This document shows positions 43,273 to 51,463 of a stretch of 64,000 nucleotides of DNA, piece by piece (within the stretch, counting starts at the first letter, position 1; every line of letters starts with the position of its first letter). The DNA comes from Paenarthrobacter aurescens (GTDB lineage: Bacteria > Actinomycetota > Actinomycetes > Actinomycetales > Micrococcaceae). Position numbers and translations under genes: made by a program. Where the stretch lies: positions 186,001 to 250,000 of the forward strand of contig NZ_JAOEFX010000007.1 in NCBI RefSeq assembly GCF_025421775.1, given 5' to 3'. The notes beneath the pieces were generated by a model. It saw nothing but the letters and a program-made list of their open reading frames with translations. It was not told the origin of the DNA and did not search any database.

Positions 43273-44778
43273 ATGCGGGTTCTGGAACATCAATTACTTG
43301 CGGGGAAAGCACGACGGCGGTTGGCCGCCTGCGCGGCGTTCCTCGCCATTGCGGTGGGTGGCGGCGTCATCAGCGCGGTTCCGGCCACAGCTGCGACACC
43401 GATGACGAACGCAAGTGCCGCTGCAGTCAAGACCGCGGTTCCAACAACGGTGAACCCCCTGCCGAGCGTGGATCCCATCGGGGACCCGGCGAACTCTTCG
43501 GTCCTGGTCAACAAATCGCGGCCGCTGAATCCGGCGGGCTACGCGCCGTCGGACCTTATTAATGCGCGCGGCTCGGGCCAGTACATGCGGGCTGAAGCCG
43601 CCGCGTGGCTCAACGGACTGTTCCAGGGCGCGGCTGACGCCGGCACGGGCGGCCTGTCGATCGTGAGTGGTTACCGTTCCTATGCCACCCAAAGCCAGGT
43701 CTATTGGGGCTACGTCAATGCCTACGGCCAGGCCTATGCCGACACCATCTCGGCCCGCCCCGGTTACAGCGAGCACCAGACCGGCCTCGCCATGGACATT
43801 GGCAACGCCGCGGGCTCGTGCGGACTCAGCACCTGCTTCGGCGACACCGCAGCGGGCAGGTGGGTGGCCGCGAATGCCCACAAATACGGTTTCATTGTCC
43901 GCTACCCCAACGGCTATACGGGCACCACCGGCTACAGCTACGAGCCGTGGCATTTGCGGTACGTGGGCGTGGCTTTGGCCACCGACATGAACCGGCGCGG
44001 ATTCCCGACCCTGGAGCACTACTTCGCGGGAAACACGGCAGCTGCAGCCAGCATCAAGTCCGGCGCGGATCTGGTGGCCGCGGACGCTTCGGGCCGACTG
44101 TTGCGCTACCCCGCGACGGCGGCAGGCGGCTATGCGGGTGCAGTCCAGATTGGTTCGGGCTGGTCCGGTTTGAAGCAGGGATTCGTTGTGGACTGGGACA
44201 TTGATGGCGTTTACGACATTCTTGCCCAGTGGGACAACGGCGTCCTGGGCGTGTATCGCGGGCTTCCCGGGGGAGGTTTCGCGGGCCAGGTTGTTGTAGG
44301 CAACGGCGGTTGGGATCGCATGACCATCACCGTGGGTAAGTGGACCCACGCGCATGGCCGGCCCGGCGTCGTCGGATACTTCCCGGACGGCGTCCTGCGC
44401 TACTACCCCAACACTTTTGGGGGTGCGCTCAGCGCTCCGCAAATTATTGGCAAGGGCTGGAACGGCATGGAACTCACCATCGCCGACTGGGAGGGCGACG
44501 GCGCCAACGACATCCTGGCCAGGACAGCTTCCGGTTCCCTCATCAACTACCGCGGCGACGGTTGGGCAGGATTCTACGGACCGGCCACTACAGTCGGCAC
44601 CGGCTGGCAGTACATGCGCGTCCTTGCCCCCAGCTTCGGGCTGACGGGCGCCGGCACTCGCGGCATCACGGCGCAGACGGCCGACGGCAACCTCTACAAC
44701 TACGGCCTTGGCCGCGGTCAGTGGACAACGTACCGTCAGGTGGGTTCCGGGTGGAACAGCCTGAAGCTGTTCAAGTAG
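43273..44778 (+). CDS. Secreted VanY-like D-alanyl-D-alanine carboxypeptidase with C-terminal repeats
   Basis: Protein of 501 aa. An Arg-rich N-terminus and hydrophobic segment (LAACAAFLAIAVGGGVISA) form a signal peptide. Residues about 70-245 are an LAS peptidase: SGYRSYATQSQVY, SEHQTGLAMD (zinc His and Asp) and EPWHLRYVG (catalytic Glu and zinc His). The C-terminal 240 residues are FG-GAP-like repeats (DWDIDGVYDILAQWDNGVLGVY) ending GWNSLKLFK, matching the CAP protein nearby. It trims cell-wall stem peptides outside the cell. GGGGGG precedes ATG 43273. Confidence 0.88.
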   Translation: MRVLEHQLLAGKARRRLAACAAFLAIAVGGGVISAVPATAATPMTNASAAAVKTAVPTTVNPLPSVDPIGDPANSSVLVNKSRPLNPAGYAPSDLINARGSGQYMRAEAAAWLNGLFQGAADAGTGGLSIVSGYRSYATQSQVYWGYVNAYGQAYADTISARPGYSEHQTGLAMDIGNAAGSCGLSTCFGDTAAGRWVAANAHKYGFIVRYPNGYTGTTGYSYEPWHLRYVGVALATDMNRRGFPTLEHYFAGNTAAAASIKSGADLVAADASGRLLRYPATAAGGYAGAVQIGSGWSGLKQGFVVDWDIDGVYDILAQWDNGVLGVYRGLPGGGFAGQVVVGNGGWDRMTITVGKWTHAHGRPGVVGYFPDGVLRYYPNTFGGALSAPQIIGKGWNGMELTIADWEGDGANDILARTASGSLINYRGDGWAGFYGPATTVGTGWQYMRVLAPSFGLTGAGTRGITAQTADGNLYNYGLGRGQWTTYRQVGSGWNSLKLFK

Positions 44779-44856
44779 CGGGCAGACGCGCCTGTCATGA
44801 GGAGCCTCGCAACTGCGCTAAGCTAGGACTCGCTCGGGCGAATTTTCCCGGGCGAC

Positions 44857-44927
44857 GCGGGCGTAGCTCAATGGTAGAGCGCTAGCTTCCCAAGCTCGAT
44901 ACGCGGGTTCGATTCCCGTCGCCCGCT
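44857..44927 (+). tRNA. tRNA-Gly (anticodon CCC)
   Basis: Cloverleaf of 71 nt. The acceptor stem GCGGGCG/CGCCCGC is closed by discriminator T. The D-arm is GCTCAATGGTAGAGC, the anticodon loop TTCCCAA (anticodon CCC, reads GGG), and the T-loop TTCGATT. CCA is not encoded. The anticodon stem CTAGC/GCTCG has a T-C mismatch at its second pair. A terminator follows 7 nt later. Confidence 0.95.
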
Positions 44928-44933
44928 CAAGGA

Positions 44934-44965
44934 AAACCCCGGATCCCAGGATCCGGGGTTTCTTT
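44934..44965 (+). terminator. Rho-independent terminator of tRNA-Gly
   Basis: AAACCCCGGATCC at 44934-44946 pairs with GGATCCGGGGTTT at 44949-44961, followed by TCTTT. It lies directly after the tRNA. Confidence 0.88.
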
Positions 44966-45084
44966 GTGTCCAGGGGCTGAATGCCCGACGACGGCACTCA
45001 CCAAAGGGGGCTGGGAACCCGTCGACCGGAAGGCTTCACGAGCCTACACTCGTACGTACATCCACCTATCCGGGAGGTCCCCCA

Positions 45085-45546
45085 ATGACTCTCACCGACG
45101 CTGGTGAGGCCGGTCCGCTCGCCGTCATCAACCGCCTGCTGGAAGCAACGAACAAGCACGATCTCGAAGGGCTGGCGGCGTGCTTCGCGCCGGGCTATGT
45201 CAATGAGACACCGGCCCACCCCACCCGGGGCTTCACAGGCCGGGACACCATCCGCAGCAATTGGGATCAGCTCTTCACGGGTGTCCCGGACATAAAGGCG
45301 CATCTTCTCTCGCACAGCATCAACGGCAGCACTATCTGGACCGAGCTGCAGTTGAAGGGCGCGTGGCGCGACGGTACCCCGCACGAGATGACGGGCGTCA
45401 TCATTTTCGGCGTGGACGAGGACATCATCAGCAGTGCCCGCTTCTACCTGGAGCCGGTGGAAAAGGCTGCGACCGTGGACGACACCGCTGATCGCGTGAC
45501 CCATCGTGTCACCCATGGCCGTCCAGCGGCCGAGCCGGCGAAATAG
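45085..45546 (+). CDS. SnoaL-like/ester cyclase family protein
   Basis: Protein of 153 aa with an NTF2/SnoaL fold pattern: AVINRLLEATNKHDLEGLAA at the N-terminus, then GRDTIRSNWDQLFTGVPDI and a C-terminal RFYLEPVE strand. These are small cytoplasmic alpha+beta barrels, most without known reaction. GGGAGG lies ahead of ATG 45085. It is monocistronic. Confidence 0.78.
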   Translation: MTLTDAGEAGPLAVINRLLEATNKHDLEGLAACFAPGYVNETPAHPTRGFTGRDTIRSNWDQLFTGVPDIKAHLLSHSINGSTIWTELQLKGAWRDGTPHEMTGVIIFGVDEDIISSARFYLEPVEKAATVDDTADRVTHRVTHGRPAAEPAK

Positions 45547-45653
45547 AGCCGGCATGCTGACCCCAGCCCAGTGACCCCAGCCACAACGTCTCCGTGGGAG
45601 GTGTATCGTCAGGAGTCAGGAGTCATTTTCGACTCCGCTCTAAGGGAGCCATC

Positions 45654-45788
45654 ATGGGCGACAAATCACCGCGCCAAACTGCATCGAAGAAATCCAGTAA
45701 ATCCATCAAGGAAAAGCGGGCGGATAAGCGGGCTTCCGAGTCCTCCGCCACCGAGGCCGCAAAGCCCTCTACCGGCAACAAGAAGTGA
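45654..45788 (+). CDS. Small, highly basic, lysine/serine-rich protein
   Basis: Protein of 44 aa beginning MGDKSPRQTASKKSSKS and ending STGNKK; about a third of the residues are Lys or Arg and it should be disordered. Similar short proteins are common in actinobacteria and have no known function. GGGAG precedes ATG 45654. Its stop overlaps the GTG of the next gene (GTGA), indicating translational coupling to the dehydrogenase-like enzyme. Confidence 0.75.
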   Translation: MGDKSPRQTASKKSSKSIKEKRADKRASESSATEAAKPSTGNKK

Positions 45789-46942
45789 CCGCGCCAACTG
45801 GCCAGCTGAGCATAGGCGTCCTTGCTACCTCGCTGAAACCCAACGAGCGGCGCCTGCCGATCCACCCGCAGCATTTGGAGCGCATCGCTCCGGAAGTACG
45901 CCAGCAGCTCCGTTTTGAGTTCGGCTACGGCGAGCGGTTTGGCGTCCCGGACACCAAGCTCGAATCGTTGGTGGGCGGGATGGGTACCCGCCAGGAGCTG
46001 ATCGCCACCAGCCACGTCATCCTCCTGCCCAAGCCGCAGGCCCAGGATCTGGCAGAACTCCGCGACGGACAAACACTGTGGGGCTGGCCGCACTGCGTGC
46101 AGGACCGCGCAATCACCCAATTGGCCATCGACAAGAAGCTGACGCTCATTGCCTTTGAGGCCATGAACCACTGGGCCGGCGACGGTGGCTTCGGCCTCCA
46201 TGTTTTCCACAAGAACAACGAGCTAGCCGGATACTGCTCTGTGCTGCACGCCTTGGCGCTCACGGGTTCCACCGGCGACTATGGCCGCCGGCTGAGCGCC
46301 GTCGTCATCGGTTTCGGTGCCACTGCGCGCGGCGCCGTGACGGCGTTGAATGCCCATGGCGTCCATGACGTCCAGGTCCTGACCAACCGGGGCGTCGCCG
46401 CCGTGGGGTCTCCGATCCACTCGGTGCGGATCGTGCAGTTCGACCACGACAACAACGCCCCGTTCCTCAGCCAGGTCATTACGGACAACGGGCGCAAGCC
46501 TTTGGCGCCGTTCCTGGCAGCGGCGGACATCGTGGTCAACTGCACCTTGCAGGACCCGAACGCCCCGCTGACGTACTTGCGGACTGAGGATCTGGCGGAA
46601 TTCCAGCCGGACAGCCTGATCGTGGACGTTTCCTGCGACGAAGGCATGGGCTTCAGCTGGGCGCGGACCACCACGTTCGATGAGCCCATGTTCCGCGTGG
46701 GCGGTCACGTCAACTACTACGCGGTGGACCACAGCCCGTCTTATCTTTGGAACTCGGCCAGCTGGGAAATCAGCGAAGCCCTGCTGCCGTTCCTGGACAC
46801 AGTGGTGGCGGGCCCGGACGGTTGGGATGCCAACGAGACCATCTCCCGGGCCATCGAAATCCGCGACGGCGTGATCCGCAACCCGGACGTCCTGGAGTTC
46901 CAGGGCCGCTCAGCGGAGTACCCTCATCTGGCTGCTGTTTAA
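45785..46942 (+). CDS. N5-(carboxyethyl)ornithine synthase-like (alanine dehydrogenase/PNT family)
   Basis: Protein of 385 aa. The N-terminal catalytic domain begins SIGVLATSLKPNERRLPIHP, with Arg, Lys and His placed as in alanine dehydrogenase and transhydrogenase. The NAD(P) domain begins AVVIGFGATARGAV (about 172). HVNYYAVDHSPSYLWNSASWE matches the group annotated as N5-(carboxyethyl)ornithine synthase, which reductively joins pyruvate to ornithine. Activity on ornithine is inferred from family naming only; lysine opine or related reactions are possible. GTG 45785 overlaps the small basic ORF. Confidence 0.78.
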   Translation: MTAPTGQLSIGVLATSLKPNERRLPIHPQHLERIAPEVRQQLRFEFGYGERFGVPDTKLESLVGGMGTRQELIATSHVILLPKPQAQDLAELRDGQTLWGWPHCVQDRAITQLAIDKKLTLIAFEAMNHWAGDGGFGLHVFHKNNELAGYCSVLHALALTGSTGDYGRRLSAVVIGFGATARGAVTALNAHGVHDVQVLTNRGVAAVGSPIHSVRIVQFDHDNNAPFLSQVITDNGRKPLAPFLAAADIVVNCTLQDPNAPLTYLRTEDLAEFQPDSLIVDVSCDEGMGFSWARTTTFDEPMFRVGGHVNYYAVDHSPSYLWNSASWEISEALLPFLDTVVAGPDGWDANETISRAIEIRDGVIRNPDVLEFQGRSAEYPHLAAV

Positions 46943-46975
46943 CGGAAAGCCATCGGCCTGACGAAACGTCAGTGA

Positions 46976-47002
46976 AGCGCCCGCGGTCCTGCCGCGGGCG
47001 CT
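46976..47002. terminator. Bidirectional terminator
   Basis: AGCGCCCGCGG at 46976-46986 pairs with CCGCGGGCGCT at 46992-47002, followed on the plus strand by GTCTGTTTTCT. It sits between two convergent genes. Confidence 0.8.
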
Positions 47003-47011
47003 GTCTGTTTT

Positions 47012-48412
47012 CTAGGCCGCCTGCGCCCGGTCCACAATCCGCAGCACCCGCCGCCGGTCGCGCAGGTCCACCTTCAGGTGCAGGGATGACTTCCGGGCAA
47101 GCACGACGGCGACTACCGCAGCGGCGATGGCCGGCACGCCACCTGAGATCAGGACAGCAAGGTGCGGACCGAGGTGCTCGGCGAGCCAGCCCATCATGGG
47201 GCCACCAATGGCCTGACCGCCGATCAGCACCACCAGGTAGAGGCTCATGACACGGCCGCGAATGCTCATGTTGGAGCTGGTCTGCACCATTTGGTTGGCC
47301 GCAGTGAGGAACATGAGGCACCAGAATCCGGCCAGGACCATGGTGACACTGAACCACACCATGGACGGCATCAGCGAGGAGACACAGAGCATGAGTCCGT
47401 ACAACCCCGCCGACGTCACCACCGAGCGCAACCGAAGCTGGCGGCGCCGGGTGGACGCCACCGCTCCCATCAGTGCACCGAGCGCAACCATGGCGTTAAG
47501 CAGGCCGTAGCCTCCGGCACCGGCGTCGTACACGTGGTCCGCAAAGGCGGCCAGCAACACCGGCAGGCTCATGGCGAAAACTGCGACGAAGCCGGCCATG
47601 AGCCACGGCCAGTAGATAGTGGGCTTACTGAGTGCGTAGTTGAGCCCTTCGCGCAACATCCCCTTCTTGCGGGGTGTCGGCTGGCTGAGGTGCAACTGGT
47701 CCTTGCGGAGGATCAGCAGCATGGCCACCGTGGAGCAGCATGCCACCGCGTTGGCGGCGAAGGCCCATCCGGCGCCAACAGCCGTCAGCAGTACGCCGGC
47801 AAGCGCCGGACCGATCAAGCCTCCCAGCTGGAAGGTTGTGGAGTTCACGCTGATGGCATTGCGCAGGTACTTGGGGCCGACGAGTTCGTTGACGAAGACC
47901 TGGCGGGCCGGCTGGTCCAGGACCGTCACGAAGCCCAGGGCAAGTGCGATGACGTAGACGTGCCACACTTCGACGCGGCCACTCAAGGAAAGCACTGCCA
48001 ACAGGGCTGCCAGCACAGCTGCCGCCGATTGGCAGATGATGAGGATCTTGCGCTTGGCAAAGCGGTCGGCAATCATGCCGCCCCATGGGCCAAGGAAGAG
48101 TGATGGCATGAACTGCAGCGCCACGGTAATGCCGACGGCGGTGACGGAACCGGAGAGTTGGAGCACCATCCAGTCCTGGGCGATGCGCTGCATCCAGATG
48201 GCGATCACGGCGATGAAGTGGCCGATCGCGAAGATCCTGAAGTTGGGGACCTTCAAGGAAATGAAAGTATGACGCCAGGGCAGCTTCTCGCTCACGACGG
48301 CGAGTGGCTGGGTGACGGTGTCCGGCTGGCTTGTGTCCGGCAAGGGCCGAGCGGACAGGGAATCGATGACGGGCTGGCTGACATTTGCCGCTGAAGGCGG
48401 TGGGGGTGCCAA
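47012..48412 (-). CDS. MFS transporter (DHA3/EntS-like)
   Basis: Membrane protein of about 466 aa with 12 helices. WMQRIAQDWMVLQLSGSVTAVG and GMIADRFAKRKILI are typical of the DHA3 drug-efflux/EntS group. The first 55 residues are polar. The start is uncertain: the open frame begins at TTG 48412 without a ribosome binding site, and a start nearer the first helix is possible. A LysR regulator diverges from it, a usual regulator-efflux arrangement. The substrate is unknown. Confidence 0.82.
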   Translation of the reverse strand: MAPPPPSAANVSQPVIDSLSARPLPDTSQPDTVTQPLAVVSEKLPWRHTFISLKVPNFRIFAIGHFIAVIAIWMQRIAQDWMVLQLSGSVTAVGITVALQFMPSLFLGPWGGMIADRFAKRKILIICQSAAAVLAALLAVLSLSGRVEVWHVYVIALALGFVTVLDQPARQVFVNELVGPKYLRNAISVNSTTFQLGGLIGPALAGVLLTAVGAGWAFAANAVACCSTVAMLLILRKDQLHLSQPTPRKKGMLREGLNYALSKPTIYWPWLMAGFVAVFAMSLPVLLAAFADHVYDAGAGGYGLLNAMVALGALMGAVASTRRRQLRLRSVVTSAGLYGLMLCVSSLMPSMVWFSVTMVLAGFWCLMFLTAANQMVQTSSNMSIRGRVMSLYLVVLIGGQAIGGPMMGWLAEHLGPHLAVLISGGVPAIAAAVVAVVLARKSSLHLKVDLRDRRRVLRIVDRAQAA

Positions 48413-48503
48413 AAGTAGTCCTCGGATGGAGAGTTTCGGTGGGATGCGTTTAACGCTATGGTTGCCAGCAGCAATTATGGAAGCGTATTGCGCCTATAAC
48501 TAG

Positions 48504-48520
48504 CATTGCGGAACGCAATG
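48504..48520. promoter_or_regulatory. Palindrome in MFS/LysR spacer, probable LysR operator
   Basis: CATTGCGGAACGCAATG is a perfect 7-3-7 palindrome located 70 bp before the lysR start and 92 bp before the divergent MFS frame. A related half-site, ATTGCG, occurs 20 bp earlier. LysR-type regulators bind such dyads in divergent spacers. Confidence 0.55.
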
Positions 48521-48590
48521 GGCTGCTTGCAGAACAAGGAGAACCGGCGCAGTACTCCGGCCCAGCGCTGACCTGCGCTTTAGGAGTTCC

Positions 48591-49445
48591 GTGTTCGAAC
48601 CTGTCCAGCTCCGTTCCTTTTTGGCCGTCGCTGAAACCCTGAGTTTCACCAAGGCGGCCGACCGCCTTGGGCTCGCGCAACCCACTGTCAGCCAGCACGT
48701 CCGCAAGCTGGAGGCAGCCGCCAAGCGTGTGCTGGTGGCCCGCGACACCCGTGAAGTCAGGCTCACTGACAACGGTGACGCGATGGCCGGTTTTGCCCGC
48801 AGCATCCTGGCCGCCCACGACTCCGCTGCCCGCTACTTTTCCGGATCGGCCATGCGGGGGCGGCTGCGCTTTGGCACGGCCGACGACCTCGCCATCACGG
48901 GCCTACCCCGGATTCTGCGCGAGTTCCGGCAGCTGTACCCACAAATCAACCTTGAGCTCACCGTCAGCCAGAGCGACCAGCTCTACAAACGGCTCAATGC
49001 CGGCCAGCTGGACCTCGTGTTCGTGAAATGGGTGGCCGGCGCCAAGGAAGGCACGGTGGTCAGGCATGACAACTTCGCTTGGGTGGGAGTCGAGCAGACC
49101 GTCCTGGAGCCCGGAGCACCAGTCCCGCTCATCGCCTACCCCGCGCCCAGCCTGAGCCGAAAACTGGCTATCGACGCCCTGGAGGCAGAGGGCCGGACCT
49201 GGCGGATAACCTGCAGCACCAAGCAGATCAGCGGAGTGCTGGCGGCCGTGCGGGCCGGGATTGGAGTCGCCGTCATGCCGGCATCGCTGGTGCCCGAGGA
49301 CCTGAAGGTCATCACCCAGCGATTCGGGCTGCCGCCGGTGGGGGACGTGGACTTCACGCTGATCCGAAATCCACTGGCCAACGCCGAGGTGATCGACGCC
49401 CTGACGCAGGCCATCATGGGCAGGACGCTAAGCAAGTCGAACTAG
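48591..49445 (+). CDS. LysR-family transcriptional regulator
   Basis: Protein of 284 aa. The N-terminal winged helix (LRSFLAVAETLSFTKAADRLGLAQPTVSQHVRKLE) is canonical, and the C-terminal half is a LysR substrate domain (RLRFGTADDLAITGLPRILREF). It starts at GTG 48591 with AGGAG 6 nt upstream. It probably controls the divergent MFS gene and itself through the palindrome between them. It is convergent with, and overlaps by 4 bp, the epimerase gene. Confidence 0.88.
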   Translation: MFEPVQLRSFLAVAETLSFTKAADRLGLAQPTVSQHVRKLEAAAKRVLVARDTREVRLTDNGDAMAGFARSILAAHDSAARYFSGSAMRGRLRFGTADDLAITGLPRILREFRQLYPQINLELTVSQSDQLYKRLNAGQLDLVFVKWVAGAKEGTVVRHDNFAWVGVEQTVLEPGAPVPLIAYPAPSLSRKLAIDALEAEGRTWRITCSTKQISGVLAAVRAGIGVAVMPASLVPEDLKVITQRFGLPPVGDVDFTLIRNPLANAEVIDALTQAIMGRTLSKSN

Positions 49446-50374
49446 TGGACCGGGCGGCTTGGCCGTCTGCGGTCCATGCGCGCATTCCACCACCTCACTA
49501 CCCGAAGATCGTCCGAGGCGAAGCGGCCTTCCGGTACGGCGGCCCGGATACGTTCGTCGTCGAAAGGAAGCCTGGGACGCAGCTCCGCGGGAAGCCACGG
49601 CGCATACGGTAAAGGCTCACTGACCCCCTCGGCGAGCATCTGCGCCTGGGCTTTGGCGACGAGAGGCACCACCATGGTCCACTCTGTCAGCTGTGCCAGC
49701 GCGCGAATGGACCAGATGGGGGCGCGGACGTAAACAGGGTGGCCACCCGCCATCCGGGCGATCCTGCGGACAGCCGCTCCAAGTTCGAGCTCTTCGGCTC
49801 CGACAACCGCGACGGTCGGGGTGGGCACGCGACCTTCGAGGGCGGCAATCAGGGTGTTGACGGCCTCTTCCACCGGTATGGGTCGAACAGTCCGCTCCCG
49901 ATATCCGACCGTTGCGAAAACCGGGAAGCTGCGCACCGCACGTGTCACATGGTCCACCATGTGGTCTCCCTGGCCGTAGATCATCCCCGCCTTGAGAATC
50001 GTGTGCTCGATGCCCGACTGCCGCAGGAGTTCCTCGGCAGCCCATTTGGTCTCGTGATAGGCGGAGCCACAACCCGGACGGGCGCGAAGGAAGCTCAGCA
50101 TGACGATTCTTTGGACGCCCGCCCTCCGGGCAGCTTCAATGACGGCGCGGGTGCCTTCAACGTGAACCCGCTGGAAGGTCTGGTCACCGATCTCCCGGTT
50201 GATCCCCGCGCAGTGGGCTACGACGTCGCAACCTGCGAAGGCCTCCGTTAAGGCTTCGACGTCGGTGATTGCGGTCCCTGTCCGACGCGAAATGATGACG
50301 GTATCCGGCCTATTGAGTCGTTCCGCGAGGTGACGCCCTACAAAGCCGGTACCGCCGGTAATAGCCACACGCAT
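49442..50374 (-). CDS. NAD(P)-binding atypical SDR (epimerase/NmrA-like)
   Basis: Protein of 310 aa. The Rossmann motif GGTGFVGRHLAERL is at residues 7-20; YHETKWAAEELL carries the Tyr-x3-Lys pair. It resembles complex I NDUFA9-like and NAD(P)H-binding atypical SDRs; the substrate is unknown. ATG 50374 has AAGGAG about 7 nt upstream. It diverges from an ArsR-type regulator, with two palindromes in the short spacer, so it is probably repressed by it. Confidence 0.82.
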   Translation of the reverse strand: MRVAITGGTGFVGRHLAERLNRPDTVIISRRTGTAITDVEALTEAFAGCDVVAHCAGINREIGDQTFQRVHVEGTRAVIEAARRAGVQRIVMLSFLRARPGCGSAYHETKWAAEELLRQSGIEHTILKAGMIYGQGDHMVDHVTRAVRSFPVFATVGYRERTVRPIPVEEAVNTLIAALEGRVPTPTVAVVGAEELELGAAVRRIARMAGGHPVYVRAPIWSIRALAQLTEWTMVVPLVAKAQAQMLAEGVSEPLPYAPWLPAELRPRLPFDDERIRAAVPEGRFASDDLRVVRWWNARMDRRRPSRPVH

Positions 50375-50393
50375 GATCTAGCTCCTTCGCTTA

Positions 50394-50409
50394 TTAGCAA
50401 TTAAGCTAA
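50394..50409. promoter_or_regulatory. Palindromic operator A (ArsR type)
   Basis: TTAGCAATTAAGCTAA, with TTAGC/GCTAA arms. It closely resembles operator B 22 bp away (shared TAGCAATT...GCTA) and lies 20 bp before the epimerase start. Confidence 0.65.
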
Positions 50410-50415
50410 ACCGTA

Positions 50416-50433
50416 TATAGCAATTGTGCTATA
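50416..50433. promoter_or_regulatory. Palindromic operator B (ArsR type)
   Basis: TATAGCAATTGTGCTATA has perfect 7-bp arms (TATAGCA/TGCTATA). It lies 8 bp before the regulator start at 50442 and likely mediates autorepression. Confidence 0.7.
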
Positions 50434-50441
50434 TTGCAAAC

Positions 50442-50798
50442 ATGGCAGATGCAGCATCGGATATCTTCGCAGCGTTGGCGCACCCCACCAGGCGGCAAAT
50501 ACTTCAAGACCTCAAGGACGGCGAGTTGGCCGCCGGTGAGATCGCTGCGCGATTCAACGCCACGGGACCCACCATTTCCCGGCACTTGAGCGTGCTGCGC
50601 CAAGCCGGCCTGGTCACGGAACGGCGGGATGCCAACCGCATTCTCTACTCGCTCGTGGGTGAGCGCCTCGCACTGTCGGTAGGAGATTTCCTTTCCACGG
50701 TCTGCCCCGAGCAGATCGTGTTGCGGGAGGTCCGGAAGCGGAATCCTGCCCGCCCATCGACCAGGACGCCGAAAGAGGCCAGGACCTCCGAAGCCTGA
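50442..50798 (+). CDS. ArsR/SmtB-family HTH regulator
   Basis: Protein of 118 aa. The winged helix is AALAHPTRRQILQDLKDGEL then GPTISRHLSVLRQAGLV. No cysteine-rich metal site of the ELCVCDL type is present; only one Cys (STVCPEQ) occurs, so a metal sensor is not indicated. ATG 50442 is preferred over GTG 50424 because homology starts there. It is the likely repressor of the divergent NAD(P)-binding protein gene through two near-identical palindromes. Confidence 0.87.
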   Translation: MADAASDIFAALAHPTRRQILQDLKDGELAAGEIAARFNATGPTISRHLSVLRQAGLVTERRDANRILYSLVGERLALSVGDFLSTVCPEQIVLREVRKRNPARPSTRTPKEARTSEA

Positions 50799-50823
50799 AC
50801 CCTAGCCGTAGTACGCTCACCCC

Positions 50824-51390
50824 ATGATTCACGCCGAGCTCACCCGTCCATCGTCAAGCCTCCATGCGTCCTGGCTGGAAAGCTGGGACGAGTGGGGAAC
50901 CCTTGACCAAGATGGCTCCGCGGCTTTTCTGGCAGCCCGCTACGATCTGGACCTCCGCGACAACAGCGACTTCGCCCAGTGGGTTGAATTGCTGCACCAC
51001 ATGCCTTTGGAAGAATTCCGGCCTCCCGAAGGCTTGGTCAACCAGAGCACCATCTGGGTGGTGGAGGGCAATTCTTATCTGGGTTCCACCAGTCTCAGGC
51101 ACTCGTTGGTCAATGAGTATCTGACTGAAGTGGGTGGACACATCGGTTATGGAATCCGGCCAAGCGCCAGGGGCCGGGGACTCGCCAAACTTGCCCTCAA
51201 CGGCGCCCTCCGGGAAGGGCGCGCCCTGGGGATGGAACGCGTCATGGTGACCTGCAAGCAGTCCAACCCGGCGTCCGCCCGGACCATCGAGGCCTGCGGT
51301 GGCCTCCTTGAAGGCGTCCGCCCGCCGGAGAGTTTCAGTCCGGACCTGGGTATCGCTGAGCCCATCCGTCGCTACTGGATCAACCTGTAG
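50824..51390 (+). CDS. GNAT-family N-acetyltransferase
   Basis: Protein of 188 aa. The acetyl-CoA region is GYGIRPSARGRGLAKLALNGAL, the usual motif A with R-x2-G-x-G/A; the motif B-like part is TCKQSNPASARTIEACGG. The target is unknown. It follows the ArsR gene by 25 bp on the same strand, so read-through is possible. Confidence 0.85.
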   Translation: MIHAELTRPSSSLHASWLESWDEWGTLDQDGSAAFLAARYDLDLRDNSDFAQWVELLHHMPLEEFRPPEGLVNQSTIWVVEGNSYLGSTSLRHSLVNEYLTEVGGHIGYGIRPSARGRGLAKLALNGALREGRALGMERVMVTCKQSNPASARTIEACGGLLEGVRPPESFSPDLGIAEPIRRYWINL

Positions 51391-51463
51391 ATAGTGGCGT
51401 TCATTTCTGTTCAGCAGGCGATACGCCCTGACCGGGTAAGCGCATTCCCGGTATCCTGTAAGC

